A stretch of 64,000 nucleotides of DNA from ATX-6F1 sp943369485 (GCA_943369485.1 CALRNH020000002.1:124001-188000); one strand, 5' to 3'; counted from the first letter of the stretch, positions 16,415-26,115 are shown. The notes: generated from the sequence alone by a model not told the origin. Program-made: numbers and translations.

Positions 16415-17089
16415 CTAGCCGGCGATGCGGCCGTCCCGGAAGTGGACGATGCGCTGGGCTCGGGCCGCCACATCGTCTTCGTGGGTGACGATCACCACGG
16501 TGATTCCCTGGTCATGGAGCTCATCGAGGATCCCCAGCACCTCGGCCGTGGTGCGTGAATCAAGGGCGCCGGTGGGTTCATCCGCCAGCAGCATCGCCGG
16601 GTGGTTGATGATTGCCCGGGCGATCGCCACCCGCTGCTGCTGGCCGCCGGAGAGCTGGTTGGGCTTGTTCTGCAGTCGTGCCCCCAGTCCGACGCGCTCC
16701 AGCGCTTCTCTGGCCCTCTGAGCCCGTTGCTCGGGTCCCACGCCGGCATAGATCATCGGCAACATCACATTTTCCAGGGCGCTCATGTGCGCCAGCAGAT
16801 GGAACTGCTGGAACACGAAGCCCAGTTCCCTGTTGCGCAACGCCGCCAGTTCGTCGTCGTCGAGATCATTGACGGCCACGCCATTGAGGCGGTAGCGGCC
16901 GCTGCTGGGGCGATCCAGGCAGCCCAGGATGTTCATGGCCGTGGATTTTCCCGAGCCAGAGGTGCCCATCACCGCCAGGTAATCACCGCGCCCCACCGTC
17001 AGGCTGAGGTCATCAAGGGCATGGACTTCGGTGTCACCCTGCCCGTAGACCTTGCTGACATGGATCAGCTCGGCGACCGCTTCGCTCAC
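16415..17089 (-). CDS. ABC transporter ATP-binding protein (MacB/LolD/DevA type)
   Basis: The 224-residue ATPase has Walker A GTSGSGKST (about residue 42), the Q-loop VFQQFHLL, signature LSGGQQQRV, Walker B MLLADEPTGALD and the switch histidine in VIVTHEDD. The DEPTGALD signature and the phrase VSKVYGQGDTEVHALDD place it with MacB, LolD and cyanobacterial DevA. No permease or adaptor gene is adjacent; the only adaptor in the window is 42 kb away at 58.3 kb. It shares orientation with ndhB, 7 bases downstream of the ndhB stop. Confidence 0.9.
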   Translation of the reverse strand: MSEAVAELIHVSKVYGQGDTEVHALDDLSLTVGRGDYLAVMGTSGSGKSTAMNILGCLDRPSSGRYRLNGVAVNDLDDDELAALRNRELGFVFQQFHLLAHMSALENVMLPMIYAGVGPEQRAQRAREALERVGLGARLQNKPNQLSGGQQQRVAIARAIINHPAMLLADEPTGALDSRTTAEVLGILDELHDQGITVVIVTHEDDVAARAQRIVHFRDGRIAG

Positions 17090-17096
17090 GGGGTGA

Positions 17097-18653
17097 TCAA
17101 CCCATAGCGACGGTTAGGCCCGAGGCAATCGCCCGTTGCAACATCGGTGTGCCGGCCACCGTGGCACTGGCCCAGTTGAAGAGTGGATTGGAGAGCACCC
17201 CGCCCACGGCGGTGATCAGCACACAGGCCACCAGGGCCGTGCGCAGGGAGGGCATACCGGCCACGGACCAGGTGATTTCGGGATAAGCCTTGACCACATC
17301 CGATGCCTCCTGGGGCTCCTTCACCACCATCATCTTGATCACAGAGATGTAGTAGTAGATCGACACTACCGAGGTGATCAGACCAACCACCACAAGAAGG
17401 TATTGGTGGTCAGCCCAGCCGGCGAAGAAGAGATAGATCTTTCCGAAGAAGCCCAGCATCGGCGGAATGCCCCCGAGGGAGAGCAGGCAGAGGCTGAGCC
17501 CCAGGGTGATCAGCGGATCCTTCTGGTACAGACCGGCGTAGTCGGAGATGCGGTCGCTGCCCGTGCGCAGCGAGAACAGAATGATGCAGGCGAAGGCCCC
17601 CAGATTCATGAACAGGTAGGCCGCCATGTAGAGCACCATGGCCGAGAAGCCGTCTTCGGTGCCGCACACCAGACCGATCATCACGAAGCCCGCCTGGCCG
17701 ATGGAGCTGTAGGCCAGCATCCGCTTCATCGAGGTCTGGGCCAGGGCGACAACGTTGCCCAGGGTCATGCTCAGGATCGCCAGCACGGTGAAGAGAAGCT
17801 TCCACTGGGTTTCAAAGCTGTCGAAGCAGCCCACCAGCAGACGGAGGGCAAGGGCGAAGCCGGCCGCCTTTGAACCCACCGACAGGAACGCCACCACCGG
17901 CGTGGGGGAACCCTCGTAGACGTCCGGGGTCCACTGGTGGAAGGGCACGGCGGCGATCTTGAACGCCACCGTGGCCAGCACGAACACCAGGGCCAGGGCG
18001 GTGACGGGTGTCTCGCTGGTCTTGAGGGCCAGGGCCACCGCATCGAGACCGGTGGCGCCGCCGGTGAGCCCGTAGAGCAGCGAGGCGCCGTAGAGGAACA
18101 CGGCCGCCGCCGCCGAGCCCACCAGCAGGTATTTCAGGGCCGCCTCCGAGGAGCGGGCGTCCCGCTTCATGTAGCCCGAGAGCAGGTAGCTGGAGACCGA
18201 GAGGGTTTCCAGAGAAATGAAGATGCTCACCAGATCGGTGGATCCGCACAGGAACATCGCGCCGAGGGTGGCGGCCAAAAGGATTGCGGCGTACTCACCG
18301 ACCGGCGTGCCGCTGCTCTCCACGTAGCGCCAGCTGATCAGCAGCGACAGCAGAGTGGAGCCGGCCACCACGGCACGGAAGGCCACGGAGAGGTTGTCGG
18401 CCAGGAAGGAGCCGAGGAACGAAGGCTCCAGGGGCGCATTCCATTGCAGCGCCAGCAGCACCAGGGCGGCCACCAGGCCGGCGTAGCAGATCGGGGGCAC
18501 CCACTGGCTGGCCACTCGTTCGCCGGCCAGGTCCACCAGCAGGCAACCCACCAGCGCAAACAGCACAGCCACTTCCGGGGCGATCGCTCCAGCGTTCAGC
18601 TGCAGGCTGGTGATCGTCGGAGCCACGTCGGCGAGGGCACCAATCAGCGTCAT
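17097..18653 (-). CDS. ndhB: NAD(P)H-quinone oxidoreductase subunit 2 (NDH-1 subunit B)
   Basis: From the ATG at 18653 the protein has 518 residues and about fourteen hydrophobic helices. Antiporter-like motifs are clear: SLETLSVSSYLLSGYMKRD, the lysine-bearing KIAAVPFHQWTPDVYEGSPTP, and MLAYSSIGQAGFVMIGL. It is a proton-pumping membrane subunit of cyanobacterial NDH-1, used in respiration, cyclic electron flow and CO2 uptake. A longer start at 18716 was rejected because it adds a polar, non-conserved leader that crowds topA. It diverges from topA with about 110 bases between them. Confidence 0.96.
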   Translation of the reverse strand: MTLIGALADVAPTITSLQLNAGAIAPEVAVLFALVGCLLVDLAGERVASQWVPPICYAGLVAALVLLALQWNAPLEPSFLGSFLADNLSVAFRAVVAGSTLLSLLISWRYVESSGTPVGEYAAILLAATLGAMFLCGSTDLVSIFISLETLSVSSYLLSGYMKRDARSSEAALKYLLVGSAAAAVFLYGASLLYGLTGGATGLDAVALALKTSETPVTALALVFVLATVAFKIAAVPFHQWTPDVYEGSPTPVVAFLSVGSKAAGFALALRLLVGCFDSFETQWKLLFTVLAILSMTLGNVVALAQTSMKRMLAYSSIGQAGFVMIGLVCGTEDGFSAMVLYMAAYLFMNLGAFACIILFSLRTGSDRISDYAGLYQKDPLITLGLSLCLLSLGGIPPMLGFFGKIYLFFAGWADHQYLLVVVGLITSVVSIYYYISVIKMMVVKEPQEASDVVKAYPEITWSVAGMPSLRTALVACVLITAVGGVLSNPLFNWASATVAGTPMLQRAIASGLTVAMG

Positions 18654-18763
18654 GTCAGCGGAAATGGGAGGCCGGACGTGCGGACTGTAGTCGTCATGGA
18701 ACGCCCATGTCGCCATAGCGGGCCGGCGGTGCGATAAAGAGGGAGCCGGTCTTTCGCCTGCCT

Positions 18764-21529
18764 GTGGCGCACACCCTGGTCATCGTCGAGAGCCCCACGA
18801 AGGCCCGCACCATCCGTGGATTCCTTCCCAAGGACTTCAAGGTGGAGGCTTCCATGGGCCATGTGCGCGACCTGCCCAACAACGCCAGCGAGATTCCAGC
18901 GGCCTACAAGGGCGAGAAGTGGTCGAACCTGGGCGTCAACACCAGCAACGACTTCGAGCCCCTCTACGTGGTGCCGAAGGACAAAAAGAAAATCGTCAAG
19001 GAACTCAAGGACGCCCTCAAGGGCGCCGACCGGCTGCTGCTGGCGACGGACGAGGACCGGGAAGGGGAGAGCATCAGCTGGCACCTGCTGCAGCTTCTGA
19101 ACCCCAAGGTGCCCGTCAAGCGCATGGTGTTCCACGAGATCACCAAGGAGGCCATCGCCAAGGCCCTCGACCAGACCCGCGAACTGGACATGGAGCTCGT
19201 CCATGCCCAGGAGACCCGCCGGATCCTCGATCGCCTCGTGGGCTACACCCTTTCGCCCCTGCTCTGGAAGAAGGTGGCCTGGGGTCTGTCGGCCGGCAGG
19301 GTGCAGTCGGTGGCGGTGCGGCTGCTGGTGCAGCGGGAGCGGGCCCGGCGGGCCTTCCGCAGCGGCAGCTACTGGGACCTCAAGGCACAGCTGGAGCAGG
19401 GGAGCGGCCGCTTCGAGGCCAAGCTCACCCACCTGAAGGGGGAGCGCATCGCCGGTGGCTCCGATTTCGATGAGACCACCGGCGCTCTCAAGGCCGGCAG
19501 CAAGGTGAAGCTGCTGAGTGAAGGCGAGGCCACGGCCCTGCGCGAGGCGGTGCTGGCGGGCGCCTGGCGGGTGGCGGAGGTGGAGGAGAAGCCCACGGTG
19601 CGCAAACCCGTTCCGCCCTTCACCACCAGCACCCTGCAGCAGGAGTCCAACCGCAAGCTGCGGCTCTCGGCCCGCGACACCATGCGCACCGCCCAGGGGC
19701 TCTACGAACGCGGCTTCATCACCTACATGCGCACCGACTCGGTGCACCTCTCGGAGCAGGCGATCAGCGCCGCCCGCAGCTGCGTGGCCGAGAAGTACGG
19801 CCAGGATTACCTGAGCCCGGCCCCGCGCCAGTTCTCCACCAAGAGCCGCAACGCCCAGGAGGCCCACGAGGCGATCCGCCCCTCGGGCGACCGCTTCCGC
19901 ACCCCCAACGAAACCGGCCTCGAGGGCAAGGATTTGTCGCTCTATGAGCTGATCTGGAAGCGCACCGTGGCCAGCCAGATGGCCGATGCCCGCCTGACCA
20001 TGCTCAGCGTGGGCCTGGAGGTGGCCGGCGCCAGCTTCCGGGCCTCCGGCAAGCGCATCGATTTCCCCGGCTTCTTCCGCGCCTACGTGGAGGGCAGTGA
20101 TGACCCCGACGCCGCCCTCGAGGGCCAGGAGGTGCTGCTGCCCGCCCTGGTGGTGGGCGATTCCCCCGCCTGCCAGGGGGTGGAGGCCCTGGGCCACCAG
20201 ACCCAGCCCCCGGCCCGCTACAGCGAGGCGGCGCTGGTGAAGATGCTGGAGAAAGAGGGCATCGGCCGCCCCTCCACCTACGCCAGCATCATCGGCACGA
20301 TCGTCGACCGCGGCTACGCCACCCTCGCCAACAACGCCCTCACCCCCAGCTTCACGGCGTTTGCGGTCACCGCTCTTCTGGAGGAGCATTTCCCGGATCT
20401 GGTGGACACCAGCTTCACGGCGCGGATGGAGACCACCCTCGATGAGATCTCCACCGGCAAGGAGCGCTGGCTGCCGTACCTGACCAAGTTCTTCAAGGGG
20501 GACAGCGGGCTCGAGACCCAGGTGGCCCAACGGGAGGGCGACATCGATCCCACCACCTCCCGCACGATTCAGCTGGAGGGCTTGCCCTGCGTGGTGCGCA
20601 TCGGCCGCTTCGGCGCCTACCTGGAGGCCAAGCGTGTCGCCGACGACGGCACCGAGGAACTGGTCAAGGCCACCTTGCCCCAGGAGGTCACCCCCGCCGA
20701 TCTGGACGCCGACCACGCTGAGCAGATCCTGCGCCAGAAGACCGAGGGCCCCGAGAGCCTCGGCGAAGACCCCGAAACCGGTGAACTGGTCTACCTGCTC
20801 TTCGGTCAGTACGGGCCCTACGTGCAGAAGGGCCAGGTGAGCGATGACAACCCCAAGCCAAAGCGCGCCTCCTTGCCCAAGGGGGTCAAGCCCGAGGACT
20901 TCACACTGGAGGAGGCCCTGGGGCTGCTGCGTCTGCCCCGGCTGCTGGGGGATCACCCAGACGGTGGCAAGGTGCAGGCAGGCCTCGGTCGCTTCGGCCC
21001 CTACGTCGTGCACGACAAGGGCAAGGGAGAGAAGGAGTTCCGCTCGCTCAAGGCCGAGGACGACGTGCTGAGCGTGGCCCTGGAGCGGGCCATCGAGCTG
21101 CTGGCCCAGCCCAAGCGCGGCCGCGGCGGCCGCACCGCCCTCAAGGACCTTGGCGCCCCGGAAGGCGACGCTGAGTCCATCCAGGTGTTCGACGGCCCCT
21201 ACGGCCTCTACGTCAAACAGGGCAAGGTCAACGCCTCGCTACCGGAGGGCAAGGGCGCCGAGGAGATCACCCTGGCCGAGGCGGTCGAGCTGCTGGCGGC
21301 CAAGGCGGCGACGGGCAAGGCCAGCAAAGCGGCAAGCCGTAAGGCGGCGGGGACAAAAGCTGCCGCGACAAAGGCGGCGAGCAAGCCACGGGCGGCTGCC
21401 AAGGCGACCACCACCAAGGCAGCCACCATCAAGGCGACCACCGCTAAGGCCCCGGCGATCCCCAAGGCGAGCCGCAGCGGCAAGCCCCGGGCCGGAGCGG
21501 TGCGCATCATCAAGGCCGCCAGCAGTTGA
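18764..21529 (+). CDS. topA: DNA topoisomerase I
   Basis: The 921-residue type IA topoisomerase starts at GTG (18764). The TOPRIM domain shows VIVESPTKARTIRGFLP and the metal-binding DEDREGESISWHL. The catalytic tyrosine lies in GFITYMRTDSVHLS (about residue 326). The C-terminal half carries several repeats of a RFGPY/QYGPYV motif rather than cysteine zinc fingers, followed by a lysine/alanine-rich tail of about 80 residues that is probably a DNA-binding arm. It relaxes negative supercoils. Its stop overlaps the TTG of the next gene (TTGA). Confidence 0.97.
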   Translation: MAHTLVIVESPTKARTIRGFLPKDFKVEASMGHVRDLPNNASEIPAAYKGEKWSNLGVNTSNDFEPLYVVPKDKKKIVKELKDALKGADRLLLATDEDREGESISWHLLQLLNPKVPVKRMVFHEITKEAIAKALDQTRELDMELVHAQETRRILDRLVGYTLSPLLWKKVAWGLSAGRVQSVAVRLLVQRERARRAFRSGSYWDLKAQLEQGSGRFEAKLTHLKGERIAGGSDFDETTGALKAGSKVKLLSEGEATALREAVLAGAWRVAEVEEKPTVRKPVPPFTTSTLQQESNRKLRLSARDTMRTAQGLYERGFITYMRTDSVHLSEQAISAARSCVAEKYGQDYLSPAPRQFSTKSRNAQEAHEAIRPSGDRFRTPNETGLEGKDLSLYELIWKRTVASQMADARLTMLSVGLEVAGASFRASGKRIDFPGFFRAYVEGSDDPDAALEGQEVLLPALVVGDSPACQGVEALGHQTQPPARYSEAALVKMLEKEGIGRPSTYASIIGTIVDRGYATLANNALTPSFTAFAVTALLEEHFPDLVDTSFTARMETTLDEISTGKERWLPYLTKFFKGDSGLETQVAQREGDIDPTTSRTIQLEGLPCVVRIGRFGAYLEAKRVADDGTEELVKATLPQEVTPADLDADHAEQILRQKTEGPESLGEDPETGELVYLLFGQYGPYVQKGQVSDDNPKPKRASLPKGVKPEDFTLEEALGLLRLPRLLGDHPDGGKVQAGLGRFGPYVVHDKGKGEKEFRSLKAEDDVLSVALERAIELLAQPKRGRGGRTALKDLGAPEGDAESIQVFDGPYGLYVKQGKVNASLPEGKGAEEITLAEAVELLAAKAATGKASKAASRKAAGTKAAATKAASKPRAAAKATTTKAATIKATTAKAPAIPKASRSGKPRAGAVRIIKAASS

Positions 21530-22107
21530 GCCGGCTCGGTCGTCCTGCTTCCTTCCGCCCCAGGCCCTGGGCCGGTTCGGCGCTGGGCCTGGCGGCCCTG
21601 CTCGCCCTGGGGGGCTGCGGCAGCACCACGATCGGCCGGCGCCTGTCCAGCAGCTTCGAGGCACAGCCGCCGGCGGTGCTCTCTGGAGCGGGCACCCCTG
21701 GTGCCTCGACACCTCAGAACTCGACGGAGAAGCCTGTCACGGCCCAGCCAGGGGCCCAACCAGCTGCCCAGCCGGCCACTCCGGCGGCCTCTCCCCCAGG
21801 CGCTAAGCCCAAGACCGCCGGGGCCAAGCCTGCGGGATCCACCGTGCCCACGTCACCAACGGCCGCCAAGGCCAGTCCAGTCGGGGGCAGGGGCGCCGCG
21901 CCCGTCCCCTACCGGGTCACGATCAAGCTGCCTGCCGCGGATCCCTCCGCCCCCGCTGAGGTGCTCACCGAGGCCCTGCGGGCCGCCGGTGTGAGCTTCG
22001 AGGTGGAGGCGATCGAGCGCATCCGCTCCGGCCCATCGGCTGCTCCATCCGTCACTCCGGCCCCCACCCTGTCGCCCCTGGTGACGCCGGCTCCACCGGC
22101 CCGCTGA
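21526..22107 (+). CDS. Putative lipoprotein with Pro/Ala-rich spacer
   Basis: The 193-residue protein starts at TTG overlapping the topA stop. Residues 15-31 form a lipoprotein signal ending in LLALGGC, so the cysteine would be lipidated. A low-complexity Pro/Ala/Thr spacer of about 90 residues follows, then a small folded-looking part, VPYRVTIKLPAADPSAPAEVLTEALRAAGVSFEVEAIER, and another Pro-rich tail. No family is recognised. Position between topA and DUF2232 suggests co-transcription with both. Confidence 0.7.
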   Translation: MSRLGRPASFRPRPWAGSALGLAALLALGGCGSTTIGRRLSSSFEAQPPAVLSGAGTPGASTPQNSTEKPVTAQPGAQPAAQPATPAASPPGAKPKTAGAKPAGSTVPTSPTAAKASPVGGRGAAPVPYRVTIKLPAADPSAPAEVLTEALRAAGVSFEVEAIERIRSGPSAAPSVTPAPTLSPLVTPAPPAR

Positions 22108-22116
22108 GCCCGACCC

Positions 22117-22770
22117 ATGCCGCCGCCGCCGCGCCGCCTCAGCCGCCGTCAGGCCCGCCAGCTGATGGAGACCGCCTACCTGGCCTCGGCCACGGCCCTG
22201 CTCTGGGTGGCGCTCTACTACCTGCCTGTAGGCGGTCCCCTGTTCCGTCTGGCCCTGCCCCTGCCCCTGGCGCTGCTGCTGTTGCGCAACGGCTGGCGCT
22301 GCGGCGTCGAGGGGGTGCTGGTGGCCCTGTTGCTGCTGGTGGCCCTGATGGGGCCGATCAGGGGGCCGCTGATGCTGTTCCCCTACGGGCTGCTCGCCCT
22401 CTGGCTGGGCTGGGGCTGGAGCCGCCGGCTCAGCTGGTGGCTCACCTGGTCGGTCGGGACGTTGATCGGCGCGCTGGGATTTCTGGTGCGGGTGGCGGTG
22501 CTTTCGGTGCTGGTGGGGGAGAACCTCTGGGTGGTGATCACCAACGCCGCCGCCGGTCTGCTCGATCAGCTCGCCGGACTGCTCAACCTCGGCGGTGGCC
22601 CCGAGCTGATCCAGGTGCAGCTGATGGCCCTGGGCCTGGTGCTGTTCCAGAACCTGATCTACGTGCTGGCCCTGCACGCCTTCTCCTACTGGATTTTTCC
22701 TCGCCTCCAGGCCCCCATCAGCGAGCCGCCCGAGCTGCTGCGCTCCCTGGTGGCCCTCGACCCGCTCTGA
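22117..22770 (+). CDS. DUF2232 integral membrane protein
   Basis: The 217-residue protein has a basic N-terminus (RRLSRRQARQLMETAYLAS) and about six hydrophobic helices, matching the DUF2232 family (YybS-like) of multi-helix membrane proteins. Family members outside cyanobacteria are often near ribosomal or metabolite-uptake genes, but their role is unknown. It lies 9 bases after the lipoprotein and 5 bases before the CobT-like gene. Nothing in the sequence identifies a substrate. Confidence 0.8.
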   Translation: MPPPPRRLSRRQARQLMETAYLASATALLWVALYYLPVGGPLFRLALPLPLALLLLRNGWRCGVEGVLVALLLLVALMGPIRGPLMLFPYGLLALWLGWGWSRRLSWWLTWSVGTLIGALGFLVRVAVLSVLVGENLWVVITNAAAGLLDQLAGLLNLGGGPELIQVQLMALGLVLFQNLIYVLALHAFSYWIFPRLQAPISEPPELLRSLVALDPL

Positions 22771-22775
22771 GTCCG

Positions 22776-23909
22776 GTGGGCCCACGGCAGCTCTGCGGTG
22801 ATCCCGTGCTGGGGCAGCAATGGTGCGCGCGGGTGGCCGCCCAGGCCCAACGCGCCAGGGTGCTGCTGTTGCTGGCCGGTACCGATACAGCCGCCGTGGA
22901 GGGCATCTCCGCCGCCGGAGCCACCGCGGCCTCCCGTCGCCTCACCGCCGCCGCCGACGCGGAGCTGCTGCTGCTGGGGCCCATGGCCCACCGCCCCCAT
23001 GCCCTGCCGCCGCTGCCGGCGGGGGTGAGCCCGGCGCTGATCAGCCAGGTGGTCTGCGCGGGCCTCGATCTCGAGCCCCTGGTGATCGACCTGGGGGCCC
23101 CGATTGCCCCCGCAGTGCCCCACGTGCAGTTGCTGCAGGCTCCCGCCCGTTGCCTGAGTACAGGCACCGCCCTTGATCCAGGGCAGGTGCAACGCCTGCT
23201 GGCCCTGGGCCGCCGCTGGGGCCGCAGGCCCTCGCTGGCTCCGCTGCTACTGGCGGAGTGCGTGCCGGGGGGGACCAGCACGGCCCAGGCGTTGCTCACG
23301 GGGCTGGGCATTGCTGCAGCGGGGCTGGTGAGCGGCAGCCTCCGGGAGCCCGCCCACCGGCTCAAGGCGGAACTGGTGGAGCGGGGGCTGGGGGCGGCTG
23401 GTCTGGATGGCAGCTCCGGTGCGCCAGCGGGCGCGGTCGATCCGCTGGTGGTCGTGGGCGCCGTGGGGGACGCCATGCAGGTGTTCGCGGCGGCCCTGGT
23501 GCTGGCGTCCGCGGAGCAGGGGCGCCCGGTGCTGCTGGCGGGCGGCAGCCAGATGGCCGCCGTGCTCGCCCTGGCATTGGCGCTGGCGCCCGCCGCCCTG
23601 CGCCAGCGGCTGGCTGAACAGGTTGCCCTGGGCACCACAGCCTGGGTGGCCACGGAGCCCGAGAGCGATCTGGCCCAGCTGCTGGAGCGGATCGGAGCGC
23701 ACTGGGGCGTGGTTCCCCTGGCCTTCGCCGCCGGCCTGCGCTTCGATCTCTGCCGCAGTCGGGCCCTGCGCGACTACGAGGACGGCTACGTCAAGGAAGG
23801 GGTGGGGGCTGGCGGGCTGGCCCTGCTCTGGGAGCTGAGCGGCCGCAGCCCCCAGGGCCTGGCCGAGGCCTGTGACCTGGCCTGCGGGCAGCTCCTGGGC
23901 GGCACCTAG
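22776..23909 (+). CDS. CobT-like nicotinate-nucleotide phosphoribosyltransferase family protein
   Basis: From the GTG at 22776 the protein has 377 residues. Motifs include LLLAGTDTAAVEGISAAGAT, LLLAECVPGGTSTAQALLTGLG and DPLVVVGAVGDAMQV, typical of the TIGR00303 group found in cyanobacteria and archaea. Bacterial CobT makes alpha-ribazole phosphate from nicotinate mononucleotide and the lower ligand of cobalamin; picocyanobacteria make pseudocobalamin, so adenine may be the base here, which is inference. A much longer in-frame reading (from 22437) runs antisense-free through DUF2232 and is not credible. cobM lies elsewhere, at 46.6 kb. Confidence 0.82.
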   Translation: MGPRQLCGDPVLGQQWCARVAAQAQRARVLLLLAGTDTAAVEGISAAGATAASRRLTAAADAELLLLGPMAHRPHALPPLPAGVSPALISQVVCAGLDLEPLVIDLGAPIAPAVPHVQLLQAPARCLSTGTALDPGQVQRLLALGRRWGRRPSLAPLLLAECVPGGTSTAQALLTGLGIAAAGLVSGSLREPAHRLKAELVERGLGAAGLDGSSGAPAGAVDPLVVVGAVGDAMQVFAAALVLASAEQGRPVLLAGGSQMAAVLALALALAPAALRQRLAEQVALGTTAWVATEPESDLAQLLERIGAHWGVVPLAFAAGLRFDLCRSRALRDYEDGYVKEGVGAGGLALLWELSGRSPQGLAEACDLACGQLLGGT

Positions 23910-23919
23910 GGTCGGCCCC

Positions 23920-24954
23920 ATGACCGCTCCGCCGCTTTCCCGCCGCCAGCTGCTGCGCCTCTCGGCCCTGGGCGCCGTCGGCCTGCTGGCGGGCTGTGGT
24001 GAAGGCCAGGCCCCTCAGCTGTTCACCTCCAGCGGCCAATTCCCCGCCGCCTGGCTCAAGCGCCTGCCCTCCCCCTGGCAGGCCCGGCGGTTGGAGACGG
24101 CCGCTGCCGTGGTCGGGGCGGTGTCGCAGCCCCGCAGCGCCCTGTTGCAGCTGGGGGATGGCTGGGCCCAGACCCTTGAGCCCGCCGCCCTGCAGCCCTT
24201 CGGGGCCGGGGCCGCCCTCGAGGGCCTGCTGCCCCAATCCGACGTGGTAAGCCGCCTGTTCCGCGCCGGCCCGCCTGTGGCGCTGCCCTGGGCCTTCGGC
24301 ACCTGGCTTCTGCTGCTGCGCAGCCGCCCGGATCTGGCGGCGCAGCCCTCCCGCGGCTGGGAGCTGCTGCTGGATCCCTCGCTCAAGCGGCGACTGGTGT
24401 TGCCCTCCAGCCCGCGGCTGGTGATCGAGCTGGCCCTGCGCCAGCTGGGCCTGGCCAGCGCCGAGGCCGGTGCCCTGAAGGATCCGCGTCTGCCCGCCCA
24501 GCTGGCGCGGCTGCGCCGCCAGGCCCTGGCCTTCGATGAACGCGATGGGTTGAACCTGCTGCTCGCGGGGCGGGCCCAGGCGGCGGTGCTGCCCAGCCAG
24601 GTGGTGCTGCCGCTGCTGCGCCGCGATCTCCGCCTGAGCGCCTTGCTGCCGGCGAGCGGCTCCCCCCTGTGGTGGAATCTGTTGCTGCGACCGGCGGGGG
24701 AGCATCCCGCCCCACCCCTGGATTGGCTGCGGGAGAGTCGCTCAGCCCCGCTGCTGGATCGGTTGCTCAGTGCCGGTTGGGTGCCGCCCTTGCCCCGGGA
24801 GAGGCTGGGGGCCTCCCTGGCCCTTTGGCCCCAGGCGCAGGCCCGGCTGCTCTACCCCGAGGCCGCCGTGCTGGAGCGTTGCAACAGCCTGGCCCCGCTC
24901 AGCCCCGCCGAGCGCCAGCGCTACCAGCGGCTCTGGGATCAGACGGCCGCCTGA
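23920..24954 (+). CDS. Extracellular solute-binding protein-like lipoprotein with twin-arginine signal
   Basis: The 344-residue protein starts at ATG 23920. Its N-terminus SRRQLLRLSALGAVGLLAGC combines a twin-arginine-like motif with a lipobox (LLAGC), so it may be exported by Tat and lipidated; tatC and lgt are both in this window. The body (QLFTSSGQFPAAWLKRLPSPW, then RPDLAAQPSRGWELLLDPSLKRRLVLPSSP) resembles polyamine-type periplasmic binding proteins (PotD-like). No ABC permease or ATPase is adjacent, and the ligand is unknown. It ends 24 bases from the convergent aldo/keto reductase. Confidence 0.7.
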   Translation: MTAPPLSRRQLLRLSALGAVGLLAGCGEGQAPQLFTSSGQFPAAWLKRLPSPWQARRLETAAAVVGAVSQPRSALLQLGDGWAQTLEPAALQPFGAGAALEGLLPQSDVVSRLFRAGPPVALPWAFGTWLLLLRSRPDLAAQPSRGWELLLDPSLKRRLVLPSSPRLVIELALRQLGLASAEAGALKDPRLPAQLARLRRQALAFDERDGLNLLLAGRAQAAVLPSQVVLPLLRRDLRLSALLPASGSPLWWNLLLRPAGEHPAPPLDWLRESRSAPLLDRLLSAGWVPPLPRERLGASLALWPQAQARLLYPEAAVLERCNSLAPLSPAERQRYQRLWDQTAA

Positions 24955-24978
24955 GCCGCCCTCGGCTTCCCCTGGGCC

Positions 24979-26115
24979 TCAGCCCCAGAGCCGCCGCCGT
25001 GGGGCGTCGATCAGCCTGGCGTGGGTGTCGGCAAGCAGATCCGGGATCGCCAGCCCATGGGGGCAGCGGGGAAGGCAGTCGCCACAGCGCTCGCAGGCAC
25101 TGGCGTTGAGGGTTTCCCACCAGTGGCCGGCGCGGCCGATCAGGTTGTAGCGCTCGCGGGCGAAGGCCTCCATGCCGTGGCCCAGGGCCAGGTTGCGCAG
25201 CCGCAACAACTCGGGGATCGGCACCTCCCTCGGGCAGGGCAGGCAGGCCCGGCACTGGCCGCAGCGCTCCACCCCCAGGCGCTCGGCCGCCCGCGCCTCG
25301 AGGCGTTCGAGGGCGGCCTGTTCGCTGATCTCCAGGGGACCGGTGGCGTCGGCGAGGCGCTCCGCCCAGCCCAGATCCCCTGGTGCGGCCGCCCCGAGGC
25401 TCAAGGAGCTGATCCCTTTGGCCAGCAGGAAGCGGTAGGCCAGCTCCAGGGGGTGATGGGGCTCGCAGTCGTCCACCAGTTCAGCGGGCGGGTCGAACAA
25501 GCGGCCGCCCTTGTCGGCTGGGGAGATGGCCAGCACCCCCAGGCCAGCGGCCAGGGCCGCCTGGGCCAGGGGCAGCCGCTGGGGATCGAACAGGTGCAGG
25601 TGCAGGCTGCAGAAGCCGAAGCGGCCGCTGGCCAGGGCCGCCTCGATCAGCCCGTGGCTGCCGTGGCTGCTGAAGCCCACCTGGCCCACCAGGCCTTCCC
25701 CTTGGGCCCAGCGCAGCAGCTCGGCTCCCTCACCATTGAGGGCCCAGCCCAGGTGCTCGGGGCGGTTCAAGCCATGGACCGCCAGGTTGTCGAGCCGCCC
25801 GACGCCCAGGCGGGCGAGGCAGGCGCGTAACTGGCCCTGGCCCTCCTCCAGGCTGGCCCCAGGCAGCAGTTTGCTGGTGATCACCAGCGCTGATCGCGGC
25901 ACCGCCAGCCGGCGCAGGGCCTCCCCCAGGAAGCCCTCGGCAGGGCCATAGGCCGGGGCCGTTTCCAGGTGGTTGATGCCGCAGGCCAGGGCGGCCGCCA
26001 GCACCGCGCGCATCTGCTCCAGGCCGTTCACCGCCCGCATGGTGCCGAGGGTGAACAGGGAGACTTCAGGGCTGCCGGGACCGAAGGGCCGGCGGGCCGC
26101 CAGGGTCTCGATCAC
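24979..26115 (-). CDS. Aldo/keto reductase with C-terminal 4Fe-4S domain
   Basis: The 378-residue protein has an AKR barrel (FTLGTMRAVNGLEQM; INHLETAPAYGPAEGFLGEALRR with the catalytic Asp/Tyr region altered to ETAPAYG; LVITSKLLPGAS) followed by two cysteine clusters, CGQCRACLPCP (about residue 285) and CERCGDCLPRCP (about residue 340), which fit two 4Fe-4S sites. Fused AKR-ferredoxin proteins are common in cyanobacteria, but their substrates are mostly unknown. The start overlaps the DUF151 nuclease stop (26112-26115), indicating coupling. Confidence 0.88.
   Translation of the reverse strand: MIETLAARRPFGPGSPEVSLFTLGTMRAVNGLEQMRAVLAAALACGINHLETAPAYGPAEGFLGEALRRLAVPRSALVITSKLLPGASLEEGQGQLRACLARLGVGRLDNLAVHGLNRPEHLGWALNGEGAELLRWAQGEGLVGQVGFSSHGSHGLIEAALASGRFGFCSLHLHLFDPQRLPLAQAALAAGLGVLAISPADKGGRLFDPPAELVDDCEPHHPLELAYRFLLAKGISSLSLGAAAPGDLGWAERLADATGPLEISEQAALERLEARAAERLGVERCGQCRACLPCPREVPIPELLRLRNLALGHGMEAFARERYNLIGRAGHWWETLNASACERCGDCLPRCPHGLAIPDLLADTHARLIDAPRRRLWG

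Noticed and set aside
18650..21013. Open reading frame of 787 codons on the minus strand
   Set aside because: It lies antisense to topA, whose motifs are complete. Its Gly/His/Leu-rich composition is typical of high-GC shadow frames.
21300..21500. Lysine/alanine repeat region as a possible histone-like gene
   Set aside because: It is in frame with topA and forms its C-terminal tail; no independent start or stop supports a separate gene.
22700..22800. Cobalamin riboswitch upstream of the CobT-like gene
   Set aside because: The gene starts 5 bases after DUF2232, leaving no leader, and no B12-box-like sequence is seen.
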